Numbered from the stretch's first letter, positions 10,850 to 21,590 are shown. The stretch is 64,000 nt of DNA from Ostrinia nubilalis (GCF_963855985.1 NC_087110.1:2657001-2721000), one strand, 5' to 3'. Notes: generated from the sequence alone by a model not told the origin. Translations and numbers: made by a program.

Positions 10850-11335
10850 AAAGAATTATCCTCCAACTCCTAAGCATTAAGGAGTTGTACCTAGCATGAC
10901 CAGTTCATCATGATGAGATGATGAATATCTGATGTAAACACTTGAATAACTTTAGAAACTATACTTATCTATAAAATTAAAAGAATTATCTTCCAACTCC
11001 TAAGCATTAAGGAGTTTTACCTTCTATCATCAGCTCATCAATATGAGATGATGATTTCCAGGAGCAAATACTTGAATAACTTAAGAAAAAGTTTGAAAAA
11101 CGATATACGTGCCTATAAAATTTGAGGGTTGCCCTCGATTTCCCTAGGATCCCATCATCAGATCCTAACTTGGTGACAATGGGACCACCTCAGAAGTGTA
11201 CCCTATCGAACAAAAAAAGAATTTTGAAAATCGGTCCACAATTGACGGAGTAATCGGTGAACATACATAGAAAAAAAAAAAAATACATACAGTCGAACAT
11301 ATAACCTCCTCCTTTTTTGAAGTCGGTTAAAAATA
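10850..11335. repeat. Interspersed repeat with an internal about 120-bp duplication
   Basis: aaagaattatc-tccaactcctaagcattaaggagtt occurs at about 10850 and 10981, each followed by catcagctcatca-like and gatgagatgatga blocks. The end (cctcctccttttttgaagtcggtt) is shared with repeats near 16020 and 35735. The family is abundant in Lepidoptera as far as I recall, but I cannot name it. Confidence 0.5.
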
Positions 11336-11979
11336 CATCGAATTGACGTTTCGGTAGAAACCAATTCTTTCTGAGAAACTCATAATTTTGTGCGTTCTGG
11401 AGTACTTTTCGATCTCTACCCGAAATTGCGAAAGAATTGTACATTTTTGTTGCAGAATAGCTTCTATTACAACGAGATAAGAGTCACTGTATTTAGCTTG
11501 ATGTGCTCGTCTGTAGCTACAAGGTAATTGGCTGATATAATAAAGGGGGGCTCGGTTCAATTAGTTGTATCTTTGCCCCTCCACCTGAATGCGAATTCCT
11601 TGTAACCATATACCGATGGCTCCTACGTATAAGGGCGAAACTGCCGCTTACGCCTTTTTCCAATTATTTAAGCAATGATTTCACTTTGCTCTAATCTATA
11701 ACATCAGTAAGAAAAAAAATTTTTTTTTCCATTAGATACAAAATAAAATTTTAGGCAAATAGGCGTATGTGCAAAACTACGCCACGTATAAAGCCCAATT
11801 ATACGATTCGTCAATCTATACGAGTAGTTGCTTACATAAACATATATTTTTTATAATCCAAATCTTAAATAAAGCCATGAAAATATTTAGCAAATTGTTT
11901 TATTTATAAATTATGACACATTATATAGTTATTTAATTTTTAGCGTTCAGAGTCGCATCTCAAACTAATTTGAAAATTA
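11336..11979. other. No recognised feature
   Basis: AT-rich sequence without a supported gene or repeat. Confidence 0.4.
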
Positions 11980-12064
11980 TAAATAACTTGAAAAAATCGA
12001 ACTGCCTAAGGCATCGTGGGTTCAATTCCCGCCTTAGGCAATTCGATTTTTTCAAGTTATTTAT
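11980..12064. repeat. Hairpin whose loop carries a tRNA B-box-like motif
   Basis: Arms of about 33 bp (aacttgaaaaaatcgaa..tgcctaaggc and its reverse complement) flank gggttcaattcccgcc, which resembles the T-arm/B box of a tRNA gene (GGTTCRANNCC). There is no A box or full cloverleaf, so it is not a tRNA gene. It could be a derived SINE-like or MITE-like element. Confidence 0.6.
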
Positions 12065-12549
12065 ATTTTTTTAAAATATGACACATTATGTTAAAAGACC
12101 TAACTAAATCTCGAGCACAGTATATGGGCGTATTTGCGTTAAAACGTAAAACGGTACATTAAACGACTTTTTCTAACTGATTTATTATTGATATAGCACA
12201 TGATAACAATTAAAATAATTACATGCATAAATAAAGAGAGTAATCGCTTAAAATATTATATTTACGTTGTCATTTAAGTCTCTTTACGTTGAACAATATA
12301 CATGAAATTATAGAAATATGCCGACGTAAAAGGGCAATGCGTAAAATCTCAAAATATATAAGAAAAATATAAAAATTGATAACAGCAGTAGCAAAAGCAT
12401 TACATGTTAAGGCTAAATGTGAAATTTCATTAAATTCGTTTTAGTAGGTCAGAAGATATGACCCAAAAATATGGTTCTGGCCACTAAAATGGCTCTCCTG
12501 TAAAATTTACTTTTTTCACTTACGCCAGTATACGTAGGAGCCATCGATA
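12065..12549. other. No recognised feature
   Basis: AT-rich, with scattered homopolymers and no supported element. Confidence 0.35.
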
Positions 12550-13207
12550 CAGGGTGACTCTTTAGTAGGTGCTCAAATAAAAAGGATTGCAACAACTTGC
12601 ACAAGGGGACGTAGTTCTAATAAAGCTTTCCATTGAAATTGTTATCAGTAATTTAATTTTCCATTTAATGAGGACGTCAATGTACTTTTTGAGAAATATT
12701 GGTTTTGATTGATATTGGTGCTCAATACTCAACATTTTATTGCATCCATTATTTATTTATTTATGTGCTGTAGGAGTTTGAACACGAACCAACGATCTGG
12801 TGAAGGTCACGAGAAATACCTGGATGCGGGCAGCGCAGGGTCTTTAGTTTGTAAATCCGTAGCGGTGACCTTTCTCCAGCGGTGCACAGCAAATATACCT
12901 GGATGAAACACCAGCGGGTGTTTGTGGAAATGAGTGGGAGGCCTTTGTCCAGCAGTGGACAGCAAATGTATCAACGAGTAGAATTAATTCTTTTTTGAGC
13001 ACCTACCTGAGTAAATCTGGTGATAGTAGTAGGAAGCTTGTTTAAAAGCAGCGCAGGACCGGTCATTGTGGAAATCTGGTCTAGCGGGAAACGGAAAAAA
13101 TACTTCACAAGACCGGTCGATAACGTCCTTTGTACATTATTGGACAGTAAACGAACGTACGAGTAGAATCAACTTTTTTTGTAATCACCTGCCAAAATAC
13201 CACCCTG
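12550..13207. mobile_element. TA-flanked DNA element with CAGGGTG ends
   Basis: It begins CAGGGTGACTCTTTAGTAGG and its reverse strand begins CAGGGTGGTATTTTGGCAGG; TA flanks both ends (12548-12549 and 13208-13209). Imperfect end similarity runs for about 35 bp. TA duplication plus CAGGGTG ends suggest a Tc1/mariner-related non-autonomous element. It contains decayed RTE tails and an internal partial repeat of its right end near 12985-13015. Confidence 0.55.
12784..12970 (+). mobile_element. RTE LINE 3' end (subfamily B), internally scrambled
   Basis: acgatctggtgaaggtc, acctggatgcgggcagcgca and gcctttgtccagcagtggaca are the expected blocks, but the stretch between them contains a repeated cctggatg...ttgtggaaat segment. 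A decayed copy lying inside the CAGGGTG element. Confidence 0.6.
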
Positions 13208-13662
13208 TATATTCGCTCACGGATTCCCCGAAATGATTTACTTATTTATATCGGGTGTTGTCATTTGAGCGTATAAATAGTATTACGCGAGCCGCCGGAG
13301 CGGCAAATTGTCGTGTGCCTCACTCATTTGCAAATCTTACGGTGGGGGCTTGAATCAGAGACCGTGATGGAATACATCTTGTAGCATTACTGGGACAAAA
13401 TTTAAGTAATATTTTAATAATGGATCAAAATAAATATATTTTTTTCCTTTTGGAGGACGTCGACCAGGCCTGGTGATTTGCGTATTAAACTAAGGGCTAG
13501 TTCCCACGGTAATCTAGTTTTGAGAGATCCAGTAAGGTAGGATCCTGCAAAACTGGACTGACGTGTGAACGGTTTAGTTAATATATTACATTTGGTCTCC
13601 AATCTGGTCCAGTCTGTCAGATGCAGCGGTGGAAGTGTTAGATAAGTCTTCAATTTGCCTCT
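13208..13662. other. No recognised feature
   Basis: Unique-looking sequence with a short GC-rich patch (gagccgccggagcggcaa at about 13290). No supported gene. Confidence 0.35.
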
Positions 13663-13938
13663 GGTAAAGCAGAGAGGAGGACGGATTAGCAAGCTGAAGT
13701 GGCAATGGGCAGGGCACATAGTACGCAGAACTGACGGCCGATGGGCCAGCAAGGTTCTAGAGTGAAGGCCACATACCGGACAACGCAACGTGGAACATCC
13801 ACTCACAAGGTGGAACGACGACATCATAAGGTAGCAAGAGGGCGCTGGATGTGGCCGCTACCAACCGGTTAACATGGAAAGCATTGGTCTATGTTCAGCA
13901 GTGGACGTCCTATGCTGAAATGATGATGATGATGATGA
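13663..13938 (+). mobile_element. RTE LINE 3' fragment (subfamily A)
   Basis: Encodes KLKWQWAGHIVRRTDGRWASKVLE, then RWNDDIIR, WMWPLPTG-like shifted codons and QQWTSY, ending in atgatgatgatgatga. An in-frame stop (gagtga) and frameshifts show it is dead. 5'-truncated. Confidence 0.8.
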
Positions 13939-14399
13939 AAGCAGAGAGGATCGTGCTCCTACAGTAAATGACCGAAATGAACTGATCATAGGTCATATTT
14001 ATGTAATGTGGGCAAGTAAAAATATTGCAACTTATATCCATTGGTCATAGTTAGGTTGAAATAATAATAAACTTTTTAATTAAACAAATCGTTTCATTAT
14101 AACCAATCAAAATTAATTACTCAATGAAATGCTGATTGAACAATGAAAATCATTACAAAAGCATGTCTCCGTAAAATTTTACCAGTGCAAAGTAAAACAA
14201 CAGTGCAAAAATATAAAAGGAAAAATTAAAATCCGGCTCTTGTTTTAAAACATTCAGCTTTTTAATTTAAAAGTAATCAGGCGTAGTGAAGCTTGACCTG
14301 CTGTCCAGTAATGAGATATTAAAGCTGAATTGTTGTGACACCAGATTATTTTGCCTGATGATATTGTCTAGCGCTTAAAAGTACATAACTGAGTTTTAA

Positions 14400-14530
14400 C
14401 GCGAGGGTGTTTTTGTGGCCAAACGTCAGCGAGACTTCAGATTTGTATGTTTTGTCACGTCATAATTTATGTCAATGTCACCCCTCCCGTGCCGCTTCCA
14501 TACCTATGGCACTGACTCAGTTTTAAGCGC
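14400..14530 (-). repeat. Solo copy of the 714-2622 element arm
   Basis: cacccctcccgtgccgcttcc and gtcacgtcataatttatg are shared with 714-800 and 36590-36670. It is a dispersed end of a non-autonomous element. Confidence 0.6.
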
Positions 14531-15599
14531 TATTCGCTGGGTGCGAAGTACTAGGTGGGGGTAACATAATCTATCGCAGCGCTCATGGTGGTCAAAAGTA
14601 GAAATAATGTAAGCTCTGTCATTAGATGTATCTGTCAATGGCAAAGCGATTCTACATAATACATTTTAATATCATTAATTAATCGCATGAAAAGGGTCCT
14701 ACTGGGTACTTAAATAAAAGAGTGGACTGTATTTTGATAGGGCTGGTTTAATAGCCGTTTACAATTTGGAAATAACTAGACTATACAACGTGGTAGTACA
14801 AAAATGAGTCACAGTAGTTGTTGTGCACAGATGTTTGCCTTATGATGAGAGCGTGAATTATTGAACTCTGCCCTTGTTTTGTTCTTAATTCTTCTACATC
14901 TCGGACTTGTCCAGCCAATATCAACAACTTTCCTTTAAATACGGTTTGTGGTTGGAATTTGATATTGTAACACTCACAAACCCGGTCTTCAAAACAATAC
15001 TCATTTCGATCTGAAAACGATATTTAATTTATTACTAGCGATACAGGAACATTTAAATGTATTTACTGTAATATAATGAAACCGTTAAAGTAGCTTTTCC
15101 TTTTTGTTTTATTGTAAAACTACAACTATAAATGAAGTAAACAAACCCTGACACAATCAAAATCAAACACACTTTTCGGACTTACCTCATTTGATTTGAA
15201 TGACTAAAATGATTTCAAAACCTTTTTTCCATCCAAATCGTGGTATCACAACAATTTATTAGTCGAAAATATTTGTTATTTTTTCATTTCGATATTTTTT
15301 CACAAATAAACGACCTAAATGTCAATGTGACAGAGCCCACAAAGTTATGGACGCTAGTTGGCGCTGTAATCGTGCACAGAGCCAATACATACTTTTGTTG
15401 ATAATTGAGTTTGTAGCGCAATCCGCTTTGCTTGATAAGCTGGTTTCAATTAGAAAATTATGAAAGCCAAATAATGATGATGATAATGAACTTGTCAGAA
15501 TTAATTTTAAAGTAAGTCTATAGGAGTACGGCTACTTCACAAATTCATTGGAGTCAAGCAGTGTAGTTGTAAAAAGTGTTGTGTGTAAACAAAGCTTAA
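14531..15599. other. No confident feature; one weak splice-like site
   Basis: At 15181-15186 the minus strand has CAAATGAG then GTAAGT, but the only nearby acceptor would give an 18-nt exon with a poor pyrimidine tract. I do not call it. The rest is unassigned. Confidence 0.35.
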
Positions 15600-15740
15600 A
15601 CGAAGACTATAATCCAGGCCTTTTCAAGGCAAGAGAGAATAGGCACTTACAGGGCAGATATGTAACATCCTAGACTACATCCCATTTAACACCAGGTGTG
15701 ATTGTGGTCAAATACCTGCCTTGTTATGCATAAAAAAAAA
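15600..15740 (+). mobile_element. LINE 3' end fragment (copy of the 6640-6905 family)
   Basis: EDYNPGLFKA then RHLQGRYV-like codons and a gcataaaaaaaa tail match the reverse of 6640-6780. Heavily truncated. Confidence 0.65.
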
Positions 15741-16505
15741 TTCTGTATCCACATTTCATAAGTAACTAAATTAAGTTTCAAGTGTCCTTTCTTAATACGG
15801 CTAAGTAAGGATGCACTTGAAAGTAATTTTGGAAGCTTCAGAAGCTCTCATAAAACTTAACGTTAATGAGTAATTTTTAAAAGGCAGTTTTAAAATTTCA
15901 GCGCCACTCGAGGGTTGAATTTTTCAAAGCCTACTTAGGATATCCGAGGAGCACCTGACGTAAATATGGTGGGATTTACAGAGGTAGAAATGTACTGGAA
16001 GTGATTTAATATAATAACCGACTTCAAAATAAGGAGGAGAGCTGGTATGTAATATTTTGTACAGTTGACTCTTAACTGAAATAATGTAGGTATTTTAAAA
16101 TGGATATTTTGCACAGCAATGCATGGCAGAATAAACACAATTAATTTTTACACGCATTTAATTTTTACATTAGTTAGTACCGTTACGTAATATCAATTTG
16201 TTCGAGCTATATTTGATTGAGGTAAAAATAATTTATGATTTTGCTGCATTTACCTCTAAATACCTCTTCCATTCCCTCAACTTCCGTGTAGTGTAAGGTC
16301 ACACTGCAATCTGCTAAAGTGCCTCATCGTAGGGTAACCATGGCGGAGTTGTATCGAACGTGTACACGTCCTGGGGGCATTGTGAATGGTGACCATGATT
16401 CTGTGAGGGAACGGGACATTGAGGTATTTTTTGTGATTGTAACAGACGTGCGTTCAAAGCAACAGTAGGTTCAATATGAATTTAAATAGACAGATAGGTA
16501 TAGAT
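15741..16505. other. Unassigned, with a GAAGTCGGTT-type remnant
   Basis: aaccgacttcaaaataagga at 16016-16035 is the end of the same repeat seen at 11327 and 35730. Nothing else is recognisable. Confidence 0.35.
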
Positions 16506-16740
16506 CAGCGGTTCCCAAACTTATTTAGTCTACTGCCCACTTTAAGAATAATTTATTTTTTAGCGCCCCCCATTTTTGTAGTCAAGAGTCGAGCTCAGTC
16601 GGTGTCTAAGATTCCTCCTAGTAGATGGCGCCTCCCAAGCCTCTACACAACGTCCCGATTTTTTTCTGGGTCTCTTACCGCCCCCCTTTAAGCCTGCAGC
16701 GCCCACAAGGGGGCGTTATCGCCCACTTTGGGAAAGACTG
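16506..16740. mobile_element. hAT-type MITE, 8-bp duplication GTATAGAT
   Basis: Terminal repeats CAGCGGTTCCCAAACTT and, on the other strand, CAGTCTTTCCCAAAGTGG; a perfect 8-bp direct repeat gtatagat flanks the element at 16498-16505 and 16741-16748. An 8-bp duplication with CAG-starting ends is the hAT signature. It is 235 bp long, with C/G-rich runs (agcgcccccc) inside, and non-coding. Confidence 0.85.
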
Positions 16741-16747
16741 GTATAGA

Positions 16748-16938
16748 TCGTGTCATCCACGAAGACGCGCCCCACCATCTTTCCGCTATTGTTTGAGTGT
16801 TATCGGTACGCGTTAAATCATTCATGAGTGCACACGCACACTACAATAATGACGCTCGGATTGCTCGGATCAAATTCCCCGAACCCCGCGCTTCCCTCGA
16901 CCAAAAATTGGTGGGGCGCGTCTTCGCGGATGAAACGA
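16748..16938. mobile_element. MITE with about 28-bp GC-rich inverted ends
   Basis: tcatccacgaagacgcgccc at the left and gggcgcgtcttcgcggatga at the right are inverted with one mismatch. It directly abuts the hAT MITE. No clear duplication, so the superfamily is open. Confidence 0.65.
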
Positions 16939-17057
16939 ACCAAGTATAGTTACTCTTTATTGCACACCACACTAAGAAACGGATGAAATATACAATTAAG
17001 GCGATCTTATCGCTAGGTCTTCATTTTCTTCTATTTTTCTAGTTTTCTTAGAATCAA

Positions 17058-17230
17058 TAAAAATGGATGTGAAAGAAAGAAAATAATTTTATTTGGCAAC
17101 AAAAGACACATTCACATACATAATTTAACGTTTTTGCAGAAAAATGTCTGAGACAATAATAATATTTTATATTCTTTGTTTTTCCTGTTTAATATTGTAT
17201 TATTCACTTACAGGGCACGTGGAAAAATTA
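17058..17230 (-). mobile_element. Possible CR1-type LINE 3' end
   Basis: The minus strand ends in ccaaataaaattattttctt then ctttcac, closely like the 3' end of the CR1 element at 51316. Only the non-coding end is present. Confidence 0.45.
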
Positions 17231-17440
17231 CGACTCATAAAAATATGTATCAATCTTAGTAGGTAATCCAATTGTGGTACTTTGGAAAATTAAGGGAAGA
17301 AGGAAGGAAAAATTATAAATTAATAAAGATGGACTTCAAATGTTAGATAACTTTAACATTTCACTAGAAGTTCCATACATATTTCATCGTCATCATCATA
17401 TTTTTTTTAATATTTTTTATATTGGTCTCCACTGAAGAAG

Positions 17441-17560
17441 CCTGTAGAGGTAGCAGGGAAGCGCTGTACGCAGGCCGCTACCAATCGATCAACGTGGAAA
17501 GCATTGGGGGAGGCATATGTTCAGCAGTAGACGTCCTATGGCTGAAATGATGAAGGAGAT
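17441..17560 (+). mobile_element. RTE LINE 3' end (subfamily A)
   Basis: gtagcagggaagcgctgtac, ggcatatgttcagcagtaga and cgtcctatggctgaaatgat are the closing RTE blocks. 5'-truncated. Confidence 0.75.
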
Positions 17561-17590
17561 TGGTGGTATAGTTCCAGTAGAGTAGAATAG

Positions 17591-17666
17591 GTGGGCCGAC
17601 GACATCATAAAGGTAGCAGAAAGGCGCTGGACGCAGGACGCAAGCCGCTACCAACCGGGCAACATG
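17591..17666 (+). mobile_element. RTE LINE fragment (subfamily A), second in tandem
   Basis: gggccgacgacatcataaag, gcgctggacgcagg and cgctaccaaccgg; the final codons are absent. It lies 30 bp after another copy in the same orientation. Confidence 0.7.
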
Positions 17667-18599
17667 GAATTCTAAATTTTAACCATAATATTATTAAGCT
17701 TAACTTAATATGGGTTTATTTAGGAGTGTTAGCAGGTAACTTGAGTATCATTTCAGTTCCACATGTTTCGGTAAGATATATCTAGCAGTCTAGTTTATAT
17801 TTCACCTTTCACACAATGTATTTCAGAATAGATATTTCCTAGCAGATATCGCATGACGGTGCCGCGGTGGAACAATGGAATCGAATGATAGAAAGACAAT
17901 TCCAACGCTCGTTTGGGTTTGTTGAGAAATATAGTTTTGAATTTGTTAGCGAATATTTCTATTTTTAAAAGAACACTTGGAGTATTTTGAGATGGAAGAT
18001 ACCTAAGTTAATTTTCACGATAAAGTTAAAAAAAATCTAATTATGGTTACAATGGGTTCTATTTTGCAATAAAATATGAACTTAGTGCTTCTGGAAATGT
18101 AGCAATTTAGGTAAAAATAACTAATTATTATTGCACTATGTACGAGTAGGTTCCTTGGGGAGGCTTCTCTCCAGTATAGGATTTTGACTGTAAATAGTTA
18201 TTCAATTTTGAGCTAGATTCATCACGTCAGTTTAGATTAAGAATGTTAAATATCTTTCCACCTTTGGCGTTTTGTGACAAGTATACTTTAAATGCCGCAG
18301 CTGAGAAGAAATGTCTCAATGTAACTTCAAAAGATGGCCACCCTACATTGTATGCTTGTGATAAATGTCCTGGCAGACGTACTGTAACGATGCATGCGTG
18401 ATGTGTACCTGTAGGTACAATGAATGTAACGCTCTAGTGCTTTGTACACATGGTGGCACATTAAAAACTGTGGGGTCTTATGGACTTGTTAATAGAGGCA
18501 ATATTAGATATTAAAAGATAAAACTACTTAGCTTAAAATCTCCGCTTAGTGACGCCGACATACGTACCCAACCACACTACCCGCGCCTACAGAGGGCAA
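17667..18599. other. No recognised feature
   Basis: About 930 bp, AT-rich, no repeat match and no supported exon. Confidence 0.4.
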
Positions 18600-18712
18600 G
18601 TTTGAGTGTAAGTCAAAAAATTACATTATATGTATGACGGATTGTACAGCGCCCCTAGCGGGAAACTTTCAAAAACTAAAATTTTCATACATTTTTTAAA
18701 CTCACACTGCCC
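18600..18712. mobile_element. Small MITE-like element
   Basis: Ends ttgagtgtaagtcaaaaaat and attttttaaactcacact are inverted. The interior ggattgtacagcgcccctag matches the reverse of 35640-35720 and, weakly, 47505-47600. Three or more copies make it a dispersed family. Confidence 0.5.
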
Positions 18713-19190
18713 ACAGACTATGTTATTCTACAAGCAAATACTAAAAACACCACCCGCCCTTCCACAAATCGCATGCGTCACAGATGCAATAGTTAGTTAC
18801 ACTCAGCAACGAAAGTCCATGAACACATCCAAATTTTCAAAACACCTTAACACTATAAAGGTTCAATGTAACTGAACAGGCTGTTGTATTTTGTTTGTAG
18901 CTATGGTCAGTAACTTATGTACATTTCATGTGTCTTTTGTAAAATTATTTTGTTCGGCAAGTTTCGTTGCTGACTGTAGGTACCAACACCGACGTGCAAA
19001 AAAGCTGAGTATTTTTTTTTTTAATATCTAACTATGGATTTCCGCAAAGTAACGCCTGATGCTATTAATTAGAGGCGATATTGATACAAAAATGTATTCT
19101 TATGTGCTGTTGTCTTACTTAGAAATACAAGAGGTTGTAGGTAGGATCGAATCTAATTTAATTAAAAATTAAATTGTAAGGAAAACTTAC
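18713..19190. other. No recognised feature
   Basis: Unassigned sequence directly downstream (minus strand) of the candidate exon at 19191-19227; probably intron. Confidence 0.35.
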
Positions 19191-19227
19191 CCAGTGTTGA
19201 TATTGACGATGCTCTCCAACTTTGTAT
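19191..19227 (-). CDS. Candidate 37-nt host microexon
   Basis: On the minus strand, ttcctttatttttcag precedes 37 nt (atacaaagttggagagcatc...), followed by GTAAGTTTTCC, a full-consensus donor. The frame that joins in phase to the candidate exon at 5018-5053 reads TKLESIVNINTG and leaves two bases (GG) for the next codon. The gene is not recognised, no flanking exons were found, and the match of phases alone has a one-in-three chance. If real, the minus-strand host gene has introns over 14 kb full of transposons. Confidence 0.4.
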
Positions 19228-19761
19228 CTGAAAAATAAAGGAAAATGGGTTTCAATTTTCGGGTTTAAATAAATGAAAGTGCTCAATTAGTTAAAGGGAG
19301 TTTGAAATAAGAAACTACGAGAACAATTTATAATGAATTCAAAATACTGGAATTTACTAGAGTTGTTCAAAAGTAATGAGAAAGGGATATTTATAGCCAT
19401 CACAAACATCTGAAAAAAATTGGGCAGGTAGCTTAATTCTTCACTGGAAATTGGTAAAAAAATCATTTAAGTTCACCATTGCGTTTTTGAATTACATTGA
19501 CTTGAACACGATCAGTCGGATGATTTTTTTGACTCTCCAAAAAGGCCTAAAAAGGACACTGCGTTGACAATTTCCTTGGTGACAAATGGTGAACTTGAAA
19601 ATGATTTTTTTACCAGTTTCTAGTGAAGAAGAGTTAAACTACCTACCGAATTGTTTTCAGATTTTTTGATGGCTAGAAATATCACATTCTCATTACTTTT
19701 GAACACCCCTCATATATCTTTATTGATACGTCTGTAACTTGCATTATAGTTTTATAATTGT
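19228..19761. other. Contains imperfect inverted blocks
   Basis: tagccatcacaaacatctga at 19394 and ttttttgatggctagaaata at 19662 are inverted, as are cactggaaattggtaaaaaa and ttttttaccagtttctagtg. These look like the arms (about 120 bp each) of a decayed fold-back spanning about 19360-19715. Confidence 0.5.
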
Positions 19762-19774
19762 AATAAGTCATATA

Positions 19775-19906
19775 TCGACGACATTGTAAAGGTAGCAGGG
19801 AAGCGCTGGACGCAGACCGCTGCCAATCGATCAACATGGAAAGCATTGGGGGAGGCCTATGTTCAGCAGTGGACGTCCTATGGCTGAAATGATGATGATG
19901 ATGATG
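19775..19906 (+). mobile_element. RTE LINE tail copy with 13-bp target duplication
   Basis: Only the last 132 bp of a subfamily A RTE are present: CGACGACATTGTAAAGG through cagcagtggacgtcc and an atgatgatgatgatga tail. The 13-bp repeat aataagtcatata flanks it at 19762-19774 and 19907-19919, showing target-primed insertion of a very short cDNA. Confidence 0.9.
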
Positions 19907-20237
19907 AATAAGTCATATAAAATTCATGTTATTGCTTCCAGGAAAAATTATAGAGCTTTATTTACAAATCAAAGAGAGAGAAATACATGGGCGAAGCCAC
20001 GGGCAAAGTAGTGATTGCTTCAATACAATATTTTTTGTATTTTACATTATAAAAGCAGATTTTACCACTCCGTCCGTCGACCACTTAAAGTCAGAAACTT
20101 TTTTTGAATACCTAGAAGGGAATTAAAAATGTATTATTCATTTTGCGTTCAACACAATAAAAACGGACACAGTAGACTCATTTGTTTTGCATGACGATTT
20201 AGGCTAAGAACTCACGGCGCACAGTAGTTTGATTTAA

Positions 20238-20473
20238 AAAAAAAACTTTTTAAAAACAAGCTTTATCCTGAAATGCAGTGTACTAAAACGAAATAAATAA
20301 TTTTATGCTTGGTTCAAATAATTTCGAAAGCTTGTATCGCGCATGGAATTTATTCCTTTTTTTTCTGTTTGCGCTACAAGCTTTCGAAATTATTTGAACC
20401 AAGCATAAAATTATTTATTTCGTTTTAGTACACTGCATTTCAGGATAAAGCTTGTTTTTAAAAAGTTTTTTTT
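20238..20473. repeat. Perfect 99-bp inverted repeat (hairpin)
   Basis: Arms 20238-20336 and 20375-20473 are reverse complements without a mismatch that I can find; the loop is 38 bases. The left flank ggctaagaactcacggcgca is also the end motif of the GC-rich element at 25385. No coding capacity. The perfection implies recent formation or gene conversion. Confidence 0.9.
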
Positions 20474-20519
20474 ATTATAATTTTATTTTACACTTTTTAG
20501 TTGTATCTCAATCTCTGGG

Positions 20520-20640
20520 TCATTATTTAGCACCAAAGTGTCGAATCCAACGAACCCAAACTCGATAAGATTCCGCCGTTTCGTTTAGGAGTTCCTATGG
20601 CCACCTCCTGACTCCATCATCAGGACCCTGGACATCATCT
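20520..20640 (+). repeat. Isolated unit of the Jockey 3' tandem repeat
   Basis: ccaacgaacccaaactcgat through catcatcaggaccctggaca matches the units at 21909-22630 but lies 5' of the RT fragment, in the same orientation. Confidence 0.8.
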
Positions 20641-21590
20641 AGCACTCATTATTTTTTCATTGTACGTCAATGACATCCCCTAATATCCGAATACGGATTT
20701 AGCCCTCTTTGCGGACGACACCGCACTCTACAAGTCCGGACGTAATCGGAATTACGTCATCTTGGCGCTCCAACGCGCAGTCACACAATTAGGCGAATGG
20801 TTCAGGAAGTGGCGTATCGAGGTAAATCCCGAAAAAAGTGCAGCAGAGGGCTTTGTCTGCGAAACGTCCTCCGGTTCGCACTCGTCCTAATGTCCCCACC
20901 AATCTCGCCTTATTTGACCAAAATATTCCTTGGAAGAGTGAGGCCAAGTACTTAGGTGTCACCCTCGACCAGAGATTATCGTTCGCTCCGCACCTCAGAC
21001 GCGTCTTGAGCCGTGCGAACCACTACACCCACCGACTCTACCACCTAGTTGGAAGGAAAAGTAAATTGTCACTTAGAAATAAGTTGACAATTTACAAAAC
21101 CTGCATCCGTCCAGTGTTGACTTACGCCAGTCCGGTGTTTGCTCACACTTCCTGCATAGTCCTTAAGAAATTCCAGACCCTCCAAAACAAATTCTTACGC
21201 CGAGCCGGGGATGCCCCGTGGTTCGTGCGTAACACGAATCTCCATAGAGATTTCGAGATCCCATCGATTGATCACTTTATGAAAGAAGCCTCTCGCCGCT
21301 ACTTTGATAAAGCGATCAACCACAAGAACCCTCTTATCGTTAGCGCCGCCACGTACACACCCCAGAAAGATGTCGCTGCCCAATACCGACGACCTAGGCA
21401 TATCCTAGACGACCCGGACGATCCTATTACCGAATTTCTGAACACAGACATCACTGCCTTAAGCATGCAAACTACTCCAAAACACAGTAGCTCGTTACGC
21501 CGGCGAGTACGAGGCCCTGCATTTCATTTCAGAAGGTACAGACATGTACCGGGCCGGTTCTCCTCAATCCGTCCCCCGGACACGGCCTGA
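20641..21590 (+). pseudogene. Jockey-type LINE reverse transcriptase fragment
   Basis: The frame opens as SLYVNDIP, then TDLALFADDTALYKS, which holds the catalytic FADD box of the reverse transcriptase palm domain. It continues LGEWFRKWRIEVNPEKS, shifts frame near 20850, and reads on as KYLGVTLDQRLSF and the thumb/C-terminal region (IYKTCIRPVLTYASPVF, KKFQTLQNKFLRRAGDAPWFVRN), stopping at 21590. Full Jockey ORF2 is about 900 residues; the endonuclease and most fingers are missing, and a frameshift plus a stop near YVNDIP make it dead. GC content is higher than the surroundings. Confidence 0.9.

Noticed and set aside
15181..15204. 18-nt exon-like segment before GTAAGT on the minus strand
   Set aside because: Acceptor has a weak pyrimidine tract and the exon would be too short to support from sequence alone.
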